Shown piece after piece: positions 36,532-47,348 of a stretch of DNA of 64,000 nucleotides (position 1 is its first letter; every line of letters begins with the position of its first letter). Origin of the DNA: Hoplostethus atlanticus. Lineage: Eukaryota > Chordata > Actinopteri > Trachichthyiformes > Trachichthyidae. The DNA lies in the NCBI GenBank assembly GCA_034670405.1, contig JAXDDX010000041.1, positions 1,185,001 to 1,249,000 on the forward strand. Direction: 5' to 3'. Under the pieces are notes generated by a model. It ran no database searches and had not been told where the DNA came from. It saw only the letters and a program-made list of their open reading frames with translations. The position numbers were made by a program, and so were the translations under genes.

Positions 36532-36644
36532 CCCCAATTACTGGTGTGATGCACCTGTAGTGGATTCTATAAATTGTCTGAAGAAGGTTTGTGGTTCCCT
36601 CTCCCCTGTTGCTGCCTTTTTGGAGTAAGATTTGTTTTTTGTTG

Positions 36645-36800
36645 TATTGGTGATCTAGCACTAAGTCGAATTGGTTGCGCACAAGGTTTTCCATTCTTAA
36701 CACCGAGAAAAGGAGAAATTCCACCTTGCAGTACCGAGAGCAAAGATTTATGAACACCAACACGTCTTGGCACGCGGCCTTCGTCGGGGTATGTGAAACA
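36645..36800 (-). mobile_element. Possible retroelement end fragment
   Basis: On the minus strand the segment reads CCCCGACGAAGGCCGCGTGC, then CAAGACGTGTTGGTGTTCAT, then AAATCTTTGCTCTCGG. The pattern 'GACGAAGGCC...CGTGTTGGTGTT.ATAAA' recurs near ends of fish and amphibian retroelements. I cannot fix the class, and the ends are not visible. Confidence 0.4.
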
Positions 36801-37335
36801 ATTAATCTAGCAGCCTATAGAAATACATAAAACACACTAAAATCAATGGAACAACAACCAATTGACAAACACAGTTTCACTGAGCCATACAAAAGCAAAG
36901 GATGTACACATGCAAGAAACCAAAAGCCAACATATTTGTTACCTACAAGATACATCCCTTATCCCTCCTATATAGTCCCCCCACAGGTTCCTACTGCCTG
37001 ATCAGATGTCAGCCAGTGGCTCTATTTAGAAGAGGGTAGAGGAATTTAGGAAAATACTACAGGAACTTCACCTTTTAATGTGATCAACATGACCACCTCT
37101 ATGTTTGTATTCATCTGTTCAATAAATAAAGCTGGAAGACAGGTTAGTTTTGTTAATGCCATCCAGTTTCTTTTGAAAGAACACCTGTGTTTTTTAATGC
37201 GTTCTTTAAAGGACACGGGATGTTTCTCCAATGCATATCTTACCACATGGACACTGTATCATGCATATATGGGCTCTTTTGTTTTACAGGTTATAAAACT
37301 CTTAGTATTTATACTACTATTCATACAGGATGTCT
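36801..37335. other. Intergenic DNA, no gene seen
   Basis: AT-rich, no supported feature. Confidence 0.55.
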
Positions 37336-37453
37336 GGCCCAGACAGCTCAGTCGGTAGAGCATGAGACTCTCAGTCTCCGGGTTGTGTTCGATCCCCACA
37401 TAGTGTCAAGTACCTTTAGATAAAAGCGTCTGCCAAATGACTGTAATGTAAAG
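37336..37453 (+). mobile_element. tRNA-derived SINE
   Basis: Starts with a tRNA-like head: GGCCCAGACAGCTCAGTCGG holds box A, and TGTTCGATCCC (37386-37396) is box B. The anticodon-arm region reads GAGACTCTCAGTCTC. It is followed by the teleost tail word AAAAGCGTCTGCCAAATGAC and TGTAATGTAA. The acceptor stem cannot pair, so it is a SINE rather than a tRNA gene. Boxes A and B would serve as an internal Pol III promoter in an active copy. Confidence 0.85.
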
Positions 37454-39027
37454 GATGATTGAATGACTTCAGGAATTCTACCTCTACAGTTATTAGATAT
37501 GACCTCTTGCATGCTCTCTAATGTTTCTAACTATCTTAGAAAGTGTTTTTAAGAAGGTGGTCATGCCACTAATTTAATACCACATTCTTCAATTTGCTTT
37601 TTTTTTGACAGTGCAAGTGGTGCAATAAATAAGACCTGGGTTGGATGTAGGTATCCTATTGTTATGAAGGCCCATTTCACAGGCTTTATATGCTACCTGT
37701 TGCCACAAACTCTTTTTAATCAGGTAAATTGACTTAAGGGGAGGCTTTACTTTAAGGAATACAATGAATTAGAGAGACTATTGGTGACACTGGTGCAGGG
37801 ACATATTGGCAACTAACATCACAACGTTAATTGTGCTAATTGTGACTGAATTTCTGTTTACCTTCCAGCAGTGTAACCACAAACAAACCACTTTACTCCT
37901 TTCATCCATAACCATTGGTTGACCATGTGGCGATCCAGGCTTTTAGCATTTCCCGCTAATAATGTTTACAAGGCAGGGGAGCAGGACAAACAGGAGTATC
38001 CACGGCTGCAAATTGCTTGTTCGGTGCTAGCTGAAGCGGATGCATTTCTGTGATTATCGGTAGAAGAGATCAGTTTGAGTTTGTTCAATGAAGTATGTTT
38101 GTATGTTTACATAATTGTGTTGGTTAACCTTTTTTAAATACTGACTGTTTGTGGGAGGTTGTCCTAGCTGGATGTTGCGCTGCTAGCTAGCTGTCTGATA
38201 CCATAGTAACAAAACCACATTACATTGAATATTTTGCCTAGTGCTATTATGATAGCATTAAAAGCTAACACATTTAGACTGTATTTCAATGCAATGATAT
38301 ATATTTGCATTGTATTTCTTCATACATAAGACGACCAACAACTATTGCAACATTGCAAAGGATGCCCAAAGGATGTAATGAGTCATTTTAAACTTTGTGT
38401 TCCTTGGAAATAGTAGGGTTAGTGTATGTACTTTAATGCTGAGCTAGTTTTATCACTTTTCTAATATAGAACAAAAAACGCAATAGAAAATTAAAATATA
38501 TTTTTTTAGAGTTCCAATTACAATCAGAGCAGGATCGTATTTTTTTTTACGACGACTGCTTTTAGTCAAGCAACATTTCACAGTCGTAATACCCTATGAG
38601 GCTATTAAGGGATGTACCATCACTTCCACTCTCTAAGTATTACTGATGGCTCAAGTGAATGAGAACACAACATCTAGTGAGTTAGATACATAGGAAGATA
38701 CAACATTTTCACTCAGACAGCATTTCAGTTTTGGTGATTTACATGGTTTAACTGTAATTGGAGGAGCACATATTCCAACCCTCGGGTTGATTGAAACCCT
38801 TTCAAAACCATTTAGATAAACTCAAATGGCTGTCAAGCTAAAAACAAGTCTGCTTTTAGGTCCTGAAAAGTTGATATTTTCGAGTTACAACTTTTTCACC
38901 AACTTCATCAAACCACACAATAAGTATTTCAAGTCCAGGATTTGTTTTGGAGGCAGTTCTGCCCGGACAGCATTTTGTCATGAGTCATGTTACCCACAGC
39001 AGCCATCAACTTCGATGAGTCACGCTG
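37454..39027. other. Intergenic DNA, no gene seen
   Basis: AT-rich sequence with no supported exon or bounded repeat. Confidence 0.55.
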
Positions 39028-39121
39028 AAGCATCCTTGAGCAAGACACTGAACCCCTAATCGCTCACTCATAGAAGTCATTCTGGATAAGGGTGTCAGCT
39101 GAGTGCCTAAAAATGTAAATG
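39028..39121 (+). mobile_element. SINE body and tail fragment
   Basis: CATCCTTGAGCAAGACACTG, then AACCCCTAATCGCTC, then TTCTGGATAAGGGTGTC and AAAAATGTAAATG. This is the usual order of the 3' half of a common teleost SINE. The tRNA head is not preserved. Confidence 0.7.
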
Positions 39122-40117
39122 ACAAGCGATCAAGGAGATGAAGAACTGACCACAGTTGGGGAAAAAATCTGCCCGTCTGCTCAATCCGTGTTTTTCTCCT
39201 CTCGTGAAATGTAGGCGAGCTCAAATCTGTTTCAATGATGAAAGCGTTTCCAGTCGAGGCACTCAAGAATTCAACAACTTCAAAGAGAACTCAGGACCCA
39301 CCTACACTCTCCTTTCAAATAAACTAACAAGCAAAATTGCATGAGCGAGCAGTTTCTTTTCCCTTTGGTTTCAGAATTAGAATCTGTTCTCATATTTAGG
39401 CAAGTCTATAAAGTTTCAGAACAAAAACATGTAATTGGACTTGACGTAATTTACTTAATTTGATTGAAAATGTTCCTCAAAGCTGTAATGAATTAATTAA
39501 ATTAACAAATGTAATATAATTTTAGTCATTTACCTAAAAAAACACAAGATGGATTGTGTGAAATATTATTTAATGCATTTCATGTTCATTTCTGCAAACT
39601 TTGGATTATATAGTGTCGTGACTTTTGGAGGTTCATATTCTGATTCATGCTGACATGTTCAAATTAAAACAGAAGAGTAAAAATGGCAAATAGAAAATGT
39701 ATTAAATTGAATTCAAAAGCATTCTGCTGATCGAAAAATACAGTTTCCCTCGGAGTAATGAGCAGTTGTGTACTTTGCTCACATATCACCCAAAGTAATT
39801 AAGGCATCTTTTGAAAGTGGGCCAGTACCAAACATGTTTGAGTGCCTTACCGCCAAACTTCTAGGGCACATGCACTAAGAAAAGATATGCAAAAAAAAAA
39901 CATAATGAAAAAGAATCCGTGCAGTGCTGGTACATTTTTGCAGTGGGGAGGGGGAGAAAAACAAATGTTTGACGAGAACTTTTTTGTTGTTGTTGTTGTT
40001 AAGCCTCTAGTGCACTCTGGCATTTTTATCGTCTAGATAGAAACATCAATTCTGCCTCTTTAAACCTCCTTTTTGTTCCCGTTGAAAGATTACTGTTTCT
40101 GACAATATGTCACAGCG
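39122..40117. other. Intergenic DNA, no gene seen
   Basis: AT-rich; includes an A run at about 39892 and (GTT)n near 39985. No gene supported. Confidence 0.55.
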
Positions 40118-40233
40118 TGCGCATCACGGGACCCGCAAAGTGGCTGCATGGTCAATAGAGTATGATGAAGCCGCTTTGCGCATCACGGGACCCGCAAAGT
40201 GGCTGCATGGTCAATAGAGTATGATGAAGCCGC
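40118..40233 (+). repeat. Identical 57-bp tandem duplication
   Basis: 40118-40174 and 40177-40233 are identical (start TGCGCATCACGGGACC, end GATGAAGCCGC) with a period of 59 bp. Zero differences means a very recent event, or an assembly artefact. It abuts a CNE-like block. Confidence 0.93.
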
Positions 40234-40930
40234 GATGGGGCGGAATACTAATGATAACCGTAATCGGCGAATTGCAAACTCCTGATAAGTTGACGGTTAA
40301 GTGGAGGGGCTGGCAAACGGCGAGTCACTTAGCGGCTCGTTAGCGTGACCTTGGGCTGGCAAAATAACGAGCAGACGAAAAACAAAAGTGGCAAGAAAAT
40401 TCCTAAAAGATTAATTATCAAAACAACTCCAACACCTAGTGTTTTACACACATTAGACACATCGCCCCTCTCTGGTCCGTCCACCCAATTAATTTGCTGC
40501 ACACTTCTGTATCATCTCTGAGGACGGCAATCTGCACACAATAACCCAATAACAGTCTATTGTTTGGAAACATAATTACTCTATAGATAACCCACAAAAG
40601 AACAGAATGCAATTACACCCTTCAGAGAGACGTCCGCTCTCCGCCGCCGCATTCGCTATACCCTTTGAATGAGGAGCCCGTGGCACATGCAGGGTGTCTC
40701 TTCAAGCAGCGGGGATTACTCCACCCATGTTGCCTTTGCAAGGCCAGCATTTATGGGGTGGCGGGGGTAAGCCCTTTCTTACCGCTGTGTGGATAGGTCT
40801 CTGAGGCGCGCTGTTGGGGGATATCTATCTCAGATCTGTCCTATCAGCACATCGCAAACAGAACGCAACACCAGTGGGTGACAATCACAGCTGGAAAATG
40901 AAAAGTGCTGTGAGGCAAACAAACTCCATT
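40234..40930. promoter_or_regulatory. Candidate conserved non-coding element cluster
   Basis: Among the best enhancer-like stretches here: GATTAATTATCAAAACAA (about 40410), CCCAATTAATTTGC (about 40485), CAGTCTATTGTTTGGAAACA (about 40552) and GCAATTACACCC. It extends for about 700 bases without simple repeats or transposon ends. Inference until aligned. Confidence 0.48.
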
Positions 40931-41521
40931 AATACATATAGCGGCATGGAGCACTCAATGGACACAGATGTCAGAAAACATTGATTCAGATGGCTGTGTT
41001 TTATTTTTTTTAATAGCAAGGCTGTGGACTTGTGATTGCTTTTAGAAGAAAAACATAGCTCACCTCAGGCTAATTCACTGTGGAAGATAATGGCTTTACT
41101 AAATTGAGTCATTGTTTTGTTGATTATTGACTACTGACCACAATAATGCAGATGAAAACTTTTCCAGGTCAGTTCGAGTGTCTCAAAAGTTCCACGGCAG
41201 ATATCTCAGATCTGATTAAGGCTTGACCTAAATTAAAGTATTTCATGATCCATCAATAGCAATTCTTAGGCTGCAAATGGGTCTGGGAGACTGGGCCTTG
41301 AAGTCACAATGAAATGAAAAATAACTTTTCCACCTGTCATAAATGTCACTGTCATAATACAATTTAACAATAAATAAATCTATTTTTCTTAATTTTCTTG
41401 TATGTTTATATCAAAATCCCTTTACTATGTATCTTTCATGTCCAACTGAGAATATCATCACATTTGAACCCCCCCCCCACCCATCCCATCAAATAAAACT
41501 GCCTTTCTCCCCCTAACGGAT
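40931..41521. other. Intergenic DNA, no gene seen
   Basis: AT-rich with a short C run near 41469. No gene or bounded element. Confidence 0.55.
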
Positions 41522-41645
41522 ATCCCATTGGTTTACACTTTTGAATGACTCCCCCTTATGGGGGCGGGTTATGTCCCGCCCCAACATCCTGTTTCAACAG
41601 GAAATACGTCACTAAGGAAGCAAGATGCTCTCCAACATGCCCTTT
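41522..41645 (+). repeat. Dispersed repeat family, copy 2
   Basis: Matches the first part of 33572-33955. It adds a short hairpin, CCCCCTTATGGGGG (about 41551), before CCCGCCCCAACATCCTG and TTTCAACAGGAAATACG. The copy is truncated after GCAAGATGC and lacks the 3' part shared by copies 1 and 3. Confidence 0.75.
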
Positions 41646-42039
41646 CTTTGTGACTTTAAGTATTATGAAAAGAAAAAGCTCTGCTGCTCACAATACAAAC
41701 ATAAAAGACAACAATTGCCACATATATACATGAAAAAAATACATAAAGGTTCAAGGTCCAAGTAGCTAATTCATTCTATCACCAATGCATTCTTTAAGAA
41801 AAAATATGAAGTGAGCAATGTTGATCAAACTGTTGAGTAACATTTGACTAGTGCGGCATCATAACCTCTACAGCTATTATCCTTCATATGTACAAACTAC
41901 TTGTACAAACTACTTCCAGCTAGATCAAGGCAGTATTGTGTGTGTAATGCTTATCAGTTTTATATCCTAATTAAACATCAGAGACAAAATATCAATTTGT
42001 CAGTGTCAGATAAATGAGTCAGTGAGTTGAATGCATAAT
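41646..42039. other. Intergenic DNA, no gene seen
   Basis: AT-rich with no feature beyond a short tandem TACAAACTACT near 41890. Confidence 0.55.
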
Positions 42040-43000
42040 TGAATTTAACATTTGAAGGTCAACAACTTCAGATGTCATAATATTGCGCTACGGTTTTCAT
42101 TTTTTTGGAATATTGAACTGAAAAGTGTCACATGGATTTGTAATTCTGGCGCGGACAAGATTTTTTATTCCCCCAAAATTGCCAGTAATAATGTCCCCCT
42201 CAGAATTTCTCCATTCGTACCAAACGACAAGTCAGAAAATCGAATCACAATAAAGTCACAGGATAAAATGAACACATTTAGTTCGGGGGCGGCTTTCTAT
42301 GTTATTGCCGCGGCTTTGTTGCCAGGGAATAAATTTGACACACAATGTCCTTCTGCTCCAACTGGCTGGCTGCCCAGAGGGCCACTATGTCTTGTGTGAT
42401 TAGTCAAAAGTGAGAAATGCAATTAAAATGGCAGGTAGCTGCTTCTTCTTGTTACGACTGAAAAGAGATGTGTGGTGTCACAGCGCTCTAGCGGAGTTTC
42501 TGTCTCCTGAGAGGGCGGGGGGTGGGTGGGGGGGGCGGTACTTCTGGAGGACTTAACTGTGTTTATCCCCAATTGGAATTGTGATTGACTCCGTATTTAG
42601 TCTGCGAGTCGATTGAGAAGTTTAAACTTGGAAACGATGGAGGTTTTCTCGAGTTCGCTGGGCGCGGAAGGTCAGAGACGGATCAGTTATTGTCGATGCT
42701 TTCTGTCTTCATGGATTTTCCCAGCAAGCACCGAATCTCGATGACATCATGTCTCATCTTTTAACCATTAAATGTAACACTTTTTAGATGCAACCCAAAG
42801 TCGGAGCTCTTTTAAGGCGGGTTTAACTATTTTGAAGTATTGCCATTAAAGAGCACGGCCCTATTACAATCAATACCAACGCAGGCTCATTAAACCGCTC
42901 AGCCTCAGAGCTCGCTGTACGCGGCAGCGCTTCCATGTCATGTTAATTTGAGGCGACGGCGGCATCAGTCATCATAACACCCCATCGGATTCCGATTGAC
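42040..43000. promoter_or_regulatory. Candidate conserved non-coding element cluster
   Basis: Non-repetitive block with GCAATTAAAATGGCAGG (about 42419), CCCCAATTGGAATTGTG (about 42569) and CATTAAACCGC. A 115-codon forward frame across its left part has no domain and is probably a shadow. A G-rich tract divides the block. Conservation not tested. Confidence 0.4.
42513..42538 (+). other. G-quadruplex-capable tract
   Basis: GGGCGGGGGGTGGGTGGG followed by more G gives four or more G-triplets separated by single bases. That fits the classical G-quadruplex pattern. Confidence 0.75.
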
Positions 43001-43744
43001 AAGGTGGGAAGTTGAACCGTGTTGTTCGAATGCATCATCAATGGCAAAGTTGAATCAATGCCGACACTCTTCAAGCAGGGTAAATTATGTTCTGCTTGCC
43101 AGTGGCTCACCAGGGGGGGGGGGGGGTCTAATAAACACGAGCAGGCATGGTTGTCGTCTCTCATCGAAATTCCATTGCCATCTCTTAACTCCCTCAACCT
43201 TTCACCCGCTGTACGCTTAAAGAGAAAGCGCACATTAGCGAGGAAAAACATCTTCCCTCCGTCTCTCTCTCGCTCTTCACATGCTGTCTCTCTCTCTCTA
43301 CAGAGGAGCCCGTCTCCGTAGGCCAATTATCAGCTAATTCACAGAGTTCTTCTTTACCGAGCAAGCAGTTATGAGTGCGCAGAGATAGCTTGACCTCTGA
43401 ATCGTATATATAAGCCCCAGTGAGTGTGGTGGTGGTGTGGAGAGACTTGTCCACAAACAATACCGCATTACTGCTCCCTGGCCGTCGCTCCTGCTAGACT
43501 CTCGTCACATGAATCATCGGTAGTGTGTGTGTCCACTCTGTAATAACAGCGACGTCTTTGTGGTGTTGAAGGAAAATGTTTGTAAAGTTATGTGAATCTT
43601 CTTCTAGTCATCAGAGAGACATTTTATTAGCATCATAATAACGCTCAGTATTAAATTTTATTTATAACCTATATCATATTATATTGTATTATATTACATC
43701 CTATATTGTTTTATACTCTGATTTCCAATTTACCCCCCTACTAT
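43001..43744. other. Intergenic DNA, no gene seen
   Basis: Includes a G run (43113-43126), a CTCT-rich patch (about 43260-43300), and an AT-rich TATATTATAT stretch (about 43670-43715). Opposite-strand frames here overlap one another and are low-complexity. No gene. Confidence 0.5.
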
Positions 43745-43815
43745 TCTTTGCTGCCGCAGTGACCCCATTTCCCCCGGAGGATCAATAAAGTTCATCTTAT
43801 CTTCTCTTATCTAAA
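43745..43815 (+). mobile_element. LINE 3'-end fragment with ATCTT tail
   Basis: CATTTCCCCCGGAGGATCAA then TAAAGTTCATCTTATCTTCT is the familiar 3' end of RTE/Rex-type LINEs and their partner SINEs in fish ('...GGGATCAATAAAGT' plus a simple tail). Only the end is present. Confidence 0.65.
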
Positions 43816-44189
43816 ATAGCACTAAAGGAAACGAGAATATTGGGCAACCGTGTTTTTCTCTAACAATAACACATTTCCAAGATGCTTTATGTTCAGAGCA
43901 CAAATGTTGAACCCCCCGAAGCAGAAAAGATTGCTCCTGGAGCTTCGTGAATTCTGAAAAGTTGTCAAACGGTAGTTTTTCTTCCTGATTTACAAGGCTC
44001 ACAGGAGCGAAGATTCAAAACAATCAGTCGCTCACTGCACTTAGTAGTTTTGCATTACAGATCTTAAATCCTAATGTACGGCTAGTGCTCAGAACTGGGT
44101 TTGAATAGAGGGATTTTTTTTTCTCCTCAGCTCTTGGGCAACAATGGATGATAATAGCTGATTGGATTTCTAAGATTTCTAAGACCTAA
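43816..44189. other. Intergenic DNA, no gene seen
   Basis: No supported feature. Confidence 0.5.
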
Positions 44190-44734
44190 AAATCTCAAAA
44201 GTATGATTGTGATACGATTAATCACAGTTAATCAGCATTTACTAGTGTTCTTTTGGTAAAATGACAAAATACAGTTAGATGTCAATCAAGATGTCCATTT
44301 TTGGAATCTGGGCTCTGGTGCTATTGCTCTCTTCAACCATGAGATGATTGTGTTTGTCCTGTAAATGCAGCCTCGAAGCGTGCCACATAGGCTGGGTCAA
44401 CATCAGAGACCTCCGTCATGCGTGAGATGTGGCAGGCAACACCACAGAGCAGGACACATATTTCTCACGCCCCAAGGGGCTCAGTCACATACCTACATTG
44501 AAGATGAACAGATTGATATCACGTTAGGGCTGCAGACCTTCTTTATAACAAACAATAACAAAGAGGACAGATGCTTTGTTTGATTCTTTGTCAAAAAATA
44601 AAACTGGAGAGGATGGGAGATGATCTTACCTGCATGGTTCAGTCATACTCAGCTGAAGTTAGCACGGCTACGTCGTGCTTCTGCTATGCCAGCGTTGCCT
44701 TCAGCGGATCTTTGTTGCAGTAGGACCCGCTTGA

Positions 44735-45293
44735 TCATCTCAAAGAGTCGAATTCCACCGCGTAGGAACATCCTGGAGAAGTGACACTTCCTCGTGTCCG
44801 CTCTGCTGTGTTCGCAGGACTGTGCATGAAATGCACAGTCCTGTGCATGGTTCTAACCACAGTCGAAGCAAACGAGTGAAGTTTCCATTTGGCGTCGATT
44901 CGGTGCTCTGTTAACACCGAGGTAGTTACTATGGTTGCCAACCGATCAGTCAGTGCAACAGACAGACAGTTCATGTATTCTTGAGATGACGGTTGCTCTC
45001 GAAGGCAGCTGATATGATTCGTCACAGGAGGCAATCTCCGCTGGTCTTGGGCCTGCAGTCCAAGGTGATCCGTTTTGTGCCAGTTTGGCTGATGTAGCTT
45101 TGTTGATGGACTTGTCGCGACGGCACTCTGCAAGTGTAGCTTGGCAAACACTGCCTGGTCCTGTCTCAACGCTGGTATCACTGGCAAATATAAACTTGGC
45201 CCATAGATGATACTTCAAACTTGTGCTCTGGTGGAAAGACAATTCGTCACTGCAATATGTACAAACAACTTTCGCCAGGGGGTGTGTTGTCAC
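44735..45293 (-). pseudogene. hAT transposase (ZBED type), frameshifted
   Basis: On the minus strand one frame (from 45293 down to 44946) reads KVVCTYC..ELSFHQSTSLKYHL, a BED zinc finger with its CxxC pair, and continues with TGPG.....ATLAECRR and ASCDESYQLPSRATVISRIHEL. A second frame (45187 down to 44735) carries on with HRIDAKWKLHSFASTVVRT. This is the start of the hAT catalytic region, where family members have '...H.ID..W.LHSF.L...'. The second histidine of the BED finger is replaced (AKF for AKH) and the reading frame shifts between the two parts. The C-terminal dimerisation region is not recognisable. Intact relatives cut and paste their element through a DDE/RNase-H-fold domain. Clearly dead. 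Confidence 0.88.
44815..44843. other. Perfect hairpin, 13-bp arms
   Basis: CAGGACTGTGCAT, loop GAA, ATGCACAGTCCTG. It lies in the hAT relic, where it replaces conserved coding sequence, so it probably arose by local mutation in the dead copy. Confidence 0.9.
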
Positions 45294-45424
45294 TTATTGG
45301 TTACAGCTTTTTCATGTTACTAGAATTCTGGGAGTAGGTCGGGGTCAAACGTGAATCATTTGCGTTATTTTATTTTTAAACGTTTTAAACTAATCGCAAG
45401 CGTTAACACGTCAAAGACAGCCGT

Positions 45425-45765
45425 CATTTTTAGCCATTATTTGTGCACAGCCAGTTCTCTAGGCAGGTTGCTAGGAGATTTGTGATGCAACCGTAAAATC
45501 ATTTATCATCAAAATAAAGTGAAAATAAAGTGAGTGGGGGGCTGCAATGATATGTGTACATTAGGGGAGCGGGGGGGGCGGGGTGTCGATGCACACATCG
45601 CAACACTACTGAGACACACACTGAGAATAACACTTACTCCTACATGGCAAAGCAGCATATGTACACACACACACACACGACAAATAACGCTGCATGTCTA
45701 CATCAGTGAGGTCGCCGTGCGCTTTATGATGCATGCAGAATATCAACCCCTGCTACATGGTAATG

Positions 45766-45802
<37 letters not shown>

Positions 45803-46439
45803 CATCATTCAGTGGAGCCCCTTCCCCAACCGTGGAAGCCAAATGTACGCTTTTCCTCTCTTTAATTCTGCCCTTCCTCTGGTGACTCCCTTTTTATTAG
45901 TGTAATCTTCACTGTACTATCTTGGTATTGCCATGTGACCAAACTGTAATTTCACTCCTAAATTTAATTAGCATTTCAAACGCATAACAATCCCCTCTGC
46001 CAATCCCCGTCTCATTAGTGGCTTCTATTGAAAAGGGCTCTGAAGTTGCTTCATTAACATAGGTGCGTTCCTCCGAGTTCCTGTCCCTTCTTGTTGTTGC
46101 TGCTTCTCTTCTGGTGTTTCGCTGAATGGGAATATCATTAGTCGCCGGATAAGTTTGAAAGATGAAATGCTGTGTTTTCATCGCCGTGTTTCCCCCGGGG
46201 ACATCCTGTCAGAATGGAGAAACAGTTTGCCTTGCGACCGGCTAAAATCTCTGCGCCTCGGTTTCTCACCGTTAGTAGTATTGCAGTATTCGGTGGTACG
46301 TTCTCATTTTGCCACTTTCTATCACCGATTGATGTGATAATGATCGATGTGATTCAACCGATACTCATCAAAGTGTGTAGAATGATCAATCTAAACACCC
46401 AGTGTAGGTCAAACACTCTTGGCACACAGGAAGTGACGC
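45425..46439. other. Intergenic DNA with CA repeats
   Basis: Contains CA microsatellites at 45661-45679 and 45767-45800. The 123-codon forward frame across them is a product of the repeats. No gene. Confidence 0.55.
45767..45800. repeat. (CA)n microsatellite
   Basis: An uninterrupted CA run; a shorter one lies at 45661-45679. Confidence 0.97.
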
Positions 46440-46520
46440 ATTTTCATTAGTAAGTATGTAAATCTTTATTTGTACAGTACCTTTCAAAAAGGTACAATGT
46501 GATTCACAAAACCAATAAAG
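46440..46520 (-). mobile_element. LINE 3'-end-like fragment
   Basis: AATCTTTATTTGTACAGTAC then CTTTCAAAAAGGTACAATGT resembles the antisense of a common fish LINE 3' region ('...TTGAAAGGTGCTATACAAATAAAG'). A fragment only. Confidence 0.5.
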
Positions 46521-47066
46521 CCGACAGAGAAAAGCAATCAAGAGAAAAATAAAAATGCGAGCATACATGAAATACACAAGACAGCAATAAAAATACAGGG
46601 AATAAATACAGGGAATTATGGGAAAAAGTGTGCTAGCGCTTTCTAGCTGCTTGGGTGGGGAGGTCTGCATGCTTGAAGTGAGTGAAACTCCACCTGTTAA
46701 CACTAAAGCGCTGTGGTAGCACAGTGTTGTTGGAGCTAAGAAAATCACTGAACGAAATATTTAATTAATGGGTTGAGCTACTTCCTGGTCCGTGAACGCA
46801 CCGCGCACCAACCTAGAGGCTGCTTATGCTGGTGTGACTTACTACCGAACTGCCTGGTGGACGAGACGCACTGGATTTCCCTCAAGCAGGGGTCTTCTTC
46901 AGGGTCTGGAGGAGGAGCCAGACCATAACTCCCCTATGCATTGCACATTGCATAAAGGAAATCCAAAGAAAAAGACGTCACAGTACTGGACACACTGTTT
47001 GATTGACAGGTGATCTCTGGGAAGTGCAGTGCAGAAACACCACAGCGACGAGGCTGAGCACCAAAG
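46521..47066. other. Unassigned sequence upstream of a small frame
   Basis: No exon recognised. A perfect TGATTGACAG (47000-47009), the PBX-MEIS consensus, is present and followed by GTGATC. The segment 46780-47060 is GC-richer than its surroundings and leads without a gap into the ATG frame at 47067. It could therefore be the 5' part of an unrecognised element. Confidence 0.4.
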
Positions 47067-47348
47067 ATGTCACCAAATTCAAGTAAACAAGAATCTCTAT
47101 TACGACTTCAGGATTTGTTCCAATCTGCAATAGATAAAAAGAGCAGCAGCCCGTCACTTCACTCAACAGAGGGCACTACAGAGAGGGAGGTAGCACAGGA
47201 GGTAGTAAAAGATCAGGATTTAGGAGGGATGGAGAGAGAGGAGAAAAAAATAAAGCAATATGGGGAAACAAAAAAAAAAGGGATTAGAGGAAACATCTGT
47301 TTATGGAGCGAGACAGATGCCCCTAAAACTTGTAATACTCGCTCATAA
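47067..47348 (+). CDS. Small unrecognised open frame (93 codons)
   Basis: A true ATG in a fair context (CCAAAG before ATG) opens a hydrophilic frame beginning MSPNSSKQESLLRLQDLF. It is rich in K, E and S, with a run GGMEREEKKIKQYGETKKKG. The first 25 residues could form an amphipathic helix; no known domain is recognised. A frame rich in AAA and GAG codons can stay open by chance in A-rich DNA. It may be the N-terminal piece of a transposon or a first exon, but no splice donor or downstream exon could be tied to it. I rate it more likely non-functional than not. Confidence 0.2.
   Translation: MSPNSSKQESLLRLQDLFQSAIDKKSSSPSLHSTEGTTEREVAQEVVKDQDLGGMEREEKKIKQYGETKKKGIRGNICLWSETDAPKTCNTRS

Larger units (their letters stand above)
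44190..45424 (-). mobile_element. hAT element relic
   Basis: Body defined by the antisense transposase relic (44735-45293) and by subterminal words rich in ATTAATC: GATACGATTAATCACAG near 44213, and ACTAATCGCAAGCGTTAACA with GTCAAAGACAGCC near 45390-45424. The latter resembles the fish hAT end 'AGGGCTGTCAAAGTTAACGCG' in reverse. The left terminus was not found, so the boundaries are approximate. Confidence 0.65.

Noticed and set aside
36146..36628. Longest open frame in the window (160 codons, plus strand)
   Set aside because: Opens at TTG rather than ATG, has no recognisable domain, and crosses a 23-bp tandem duplication. Frames of this length are expected by chance in 64 kb.
37336..37405. 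Possible functional tRNA gene
   Set aside because: Boxes A and B are present, but the acceptor stem cannot pair and the SINE tail follows directly.
42052..42399. 115-codon forward frame
   Set aside because: Sits in an enhancer-like block, opens without an ATG and shows no protein signature.
45534..45905. 123-codon forward frame
   Set aside because: Dominated by two CA microsatellites.
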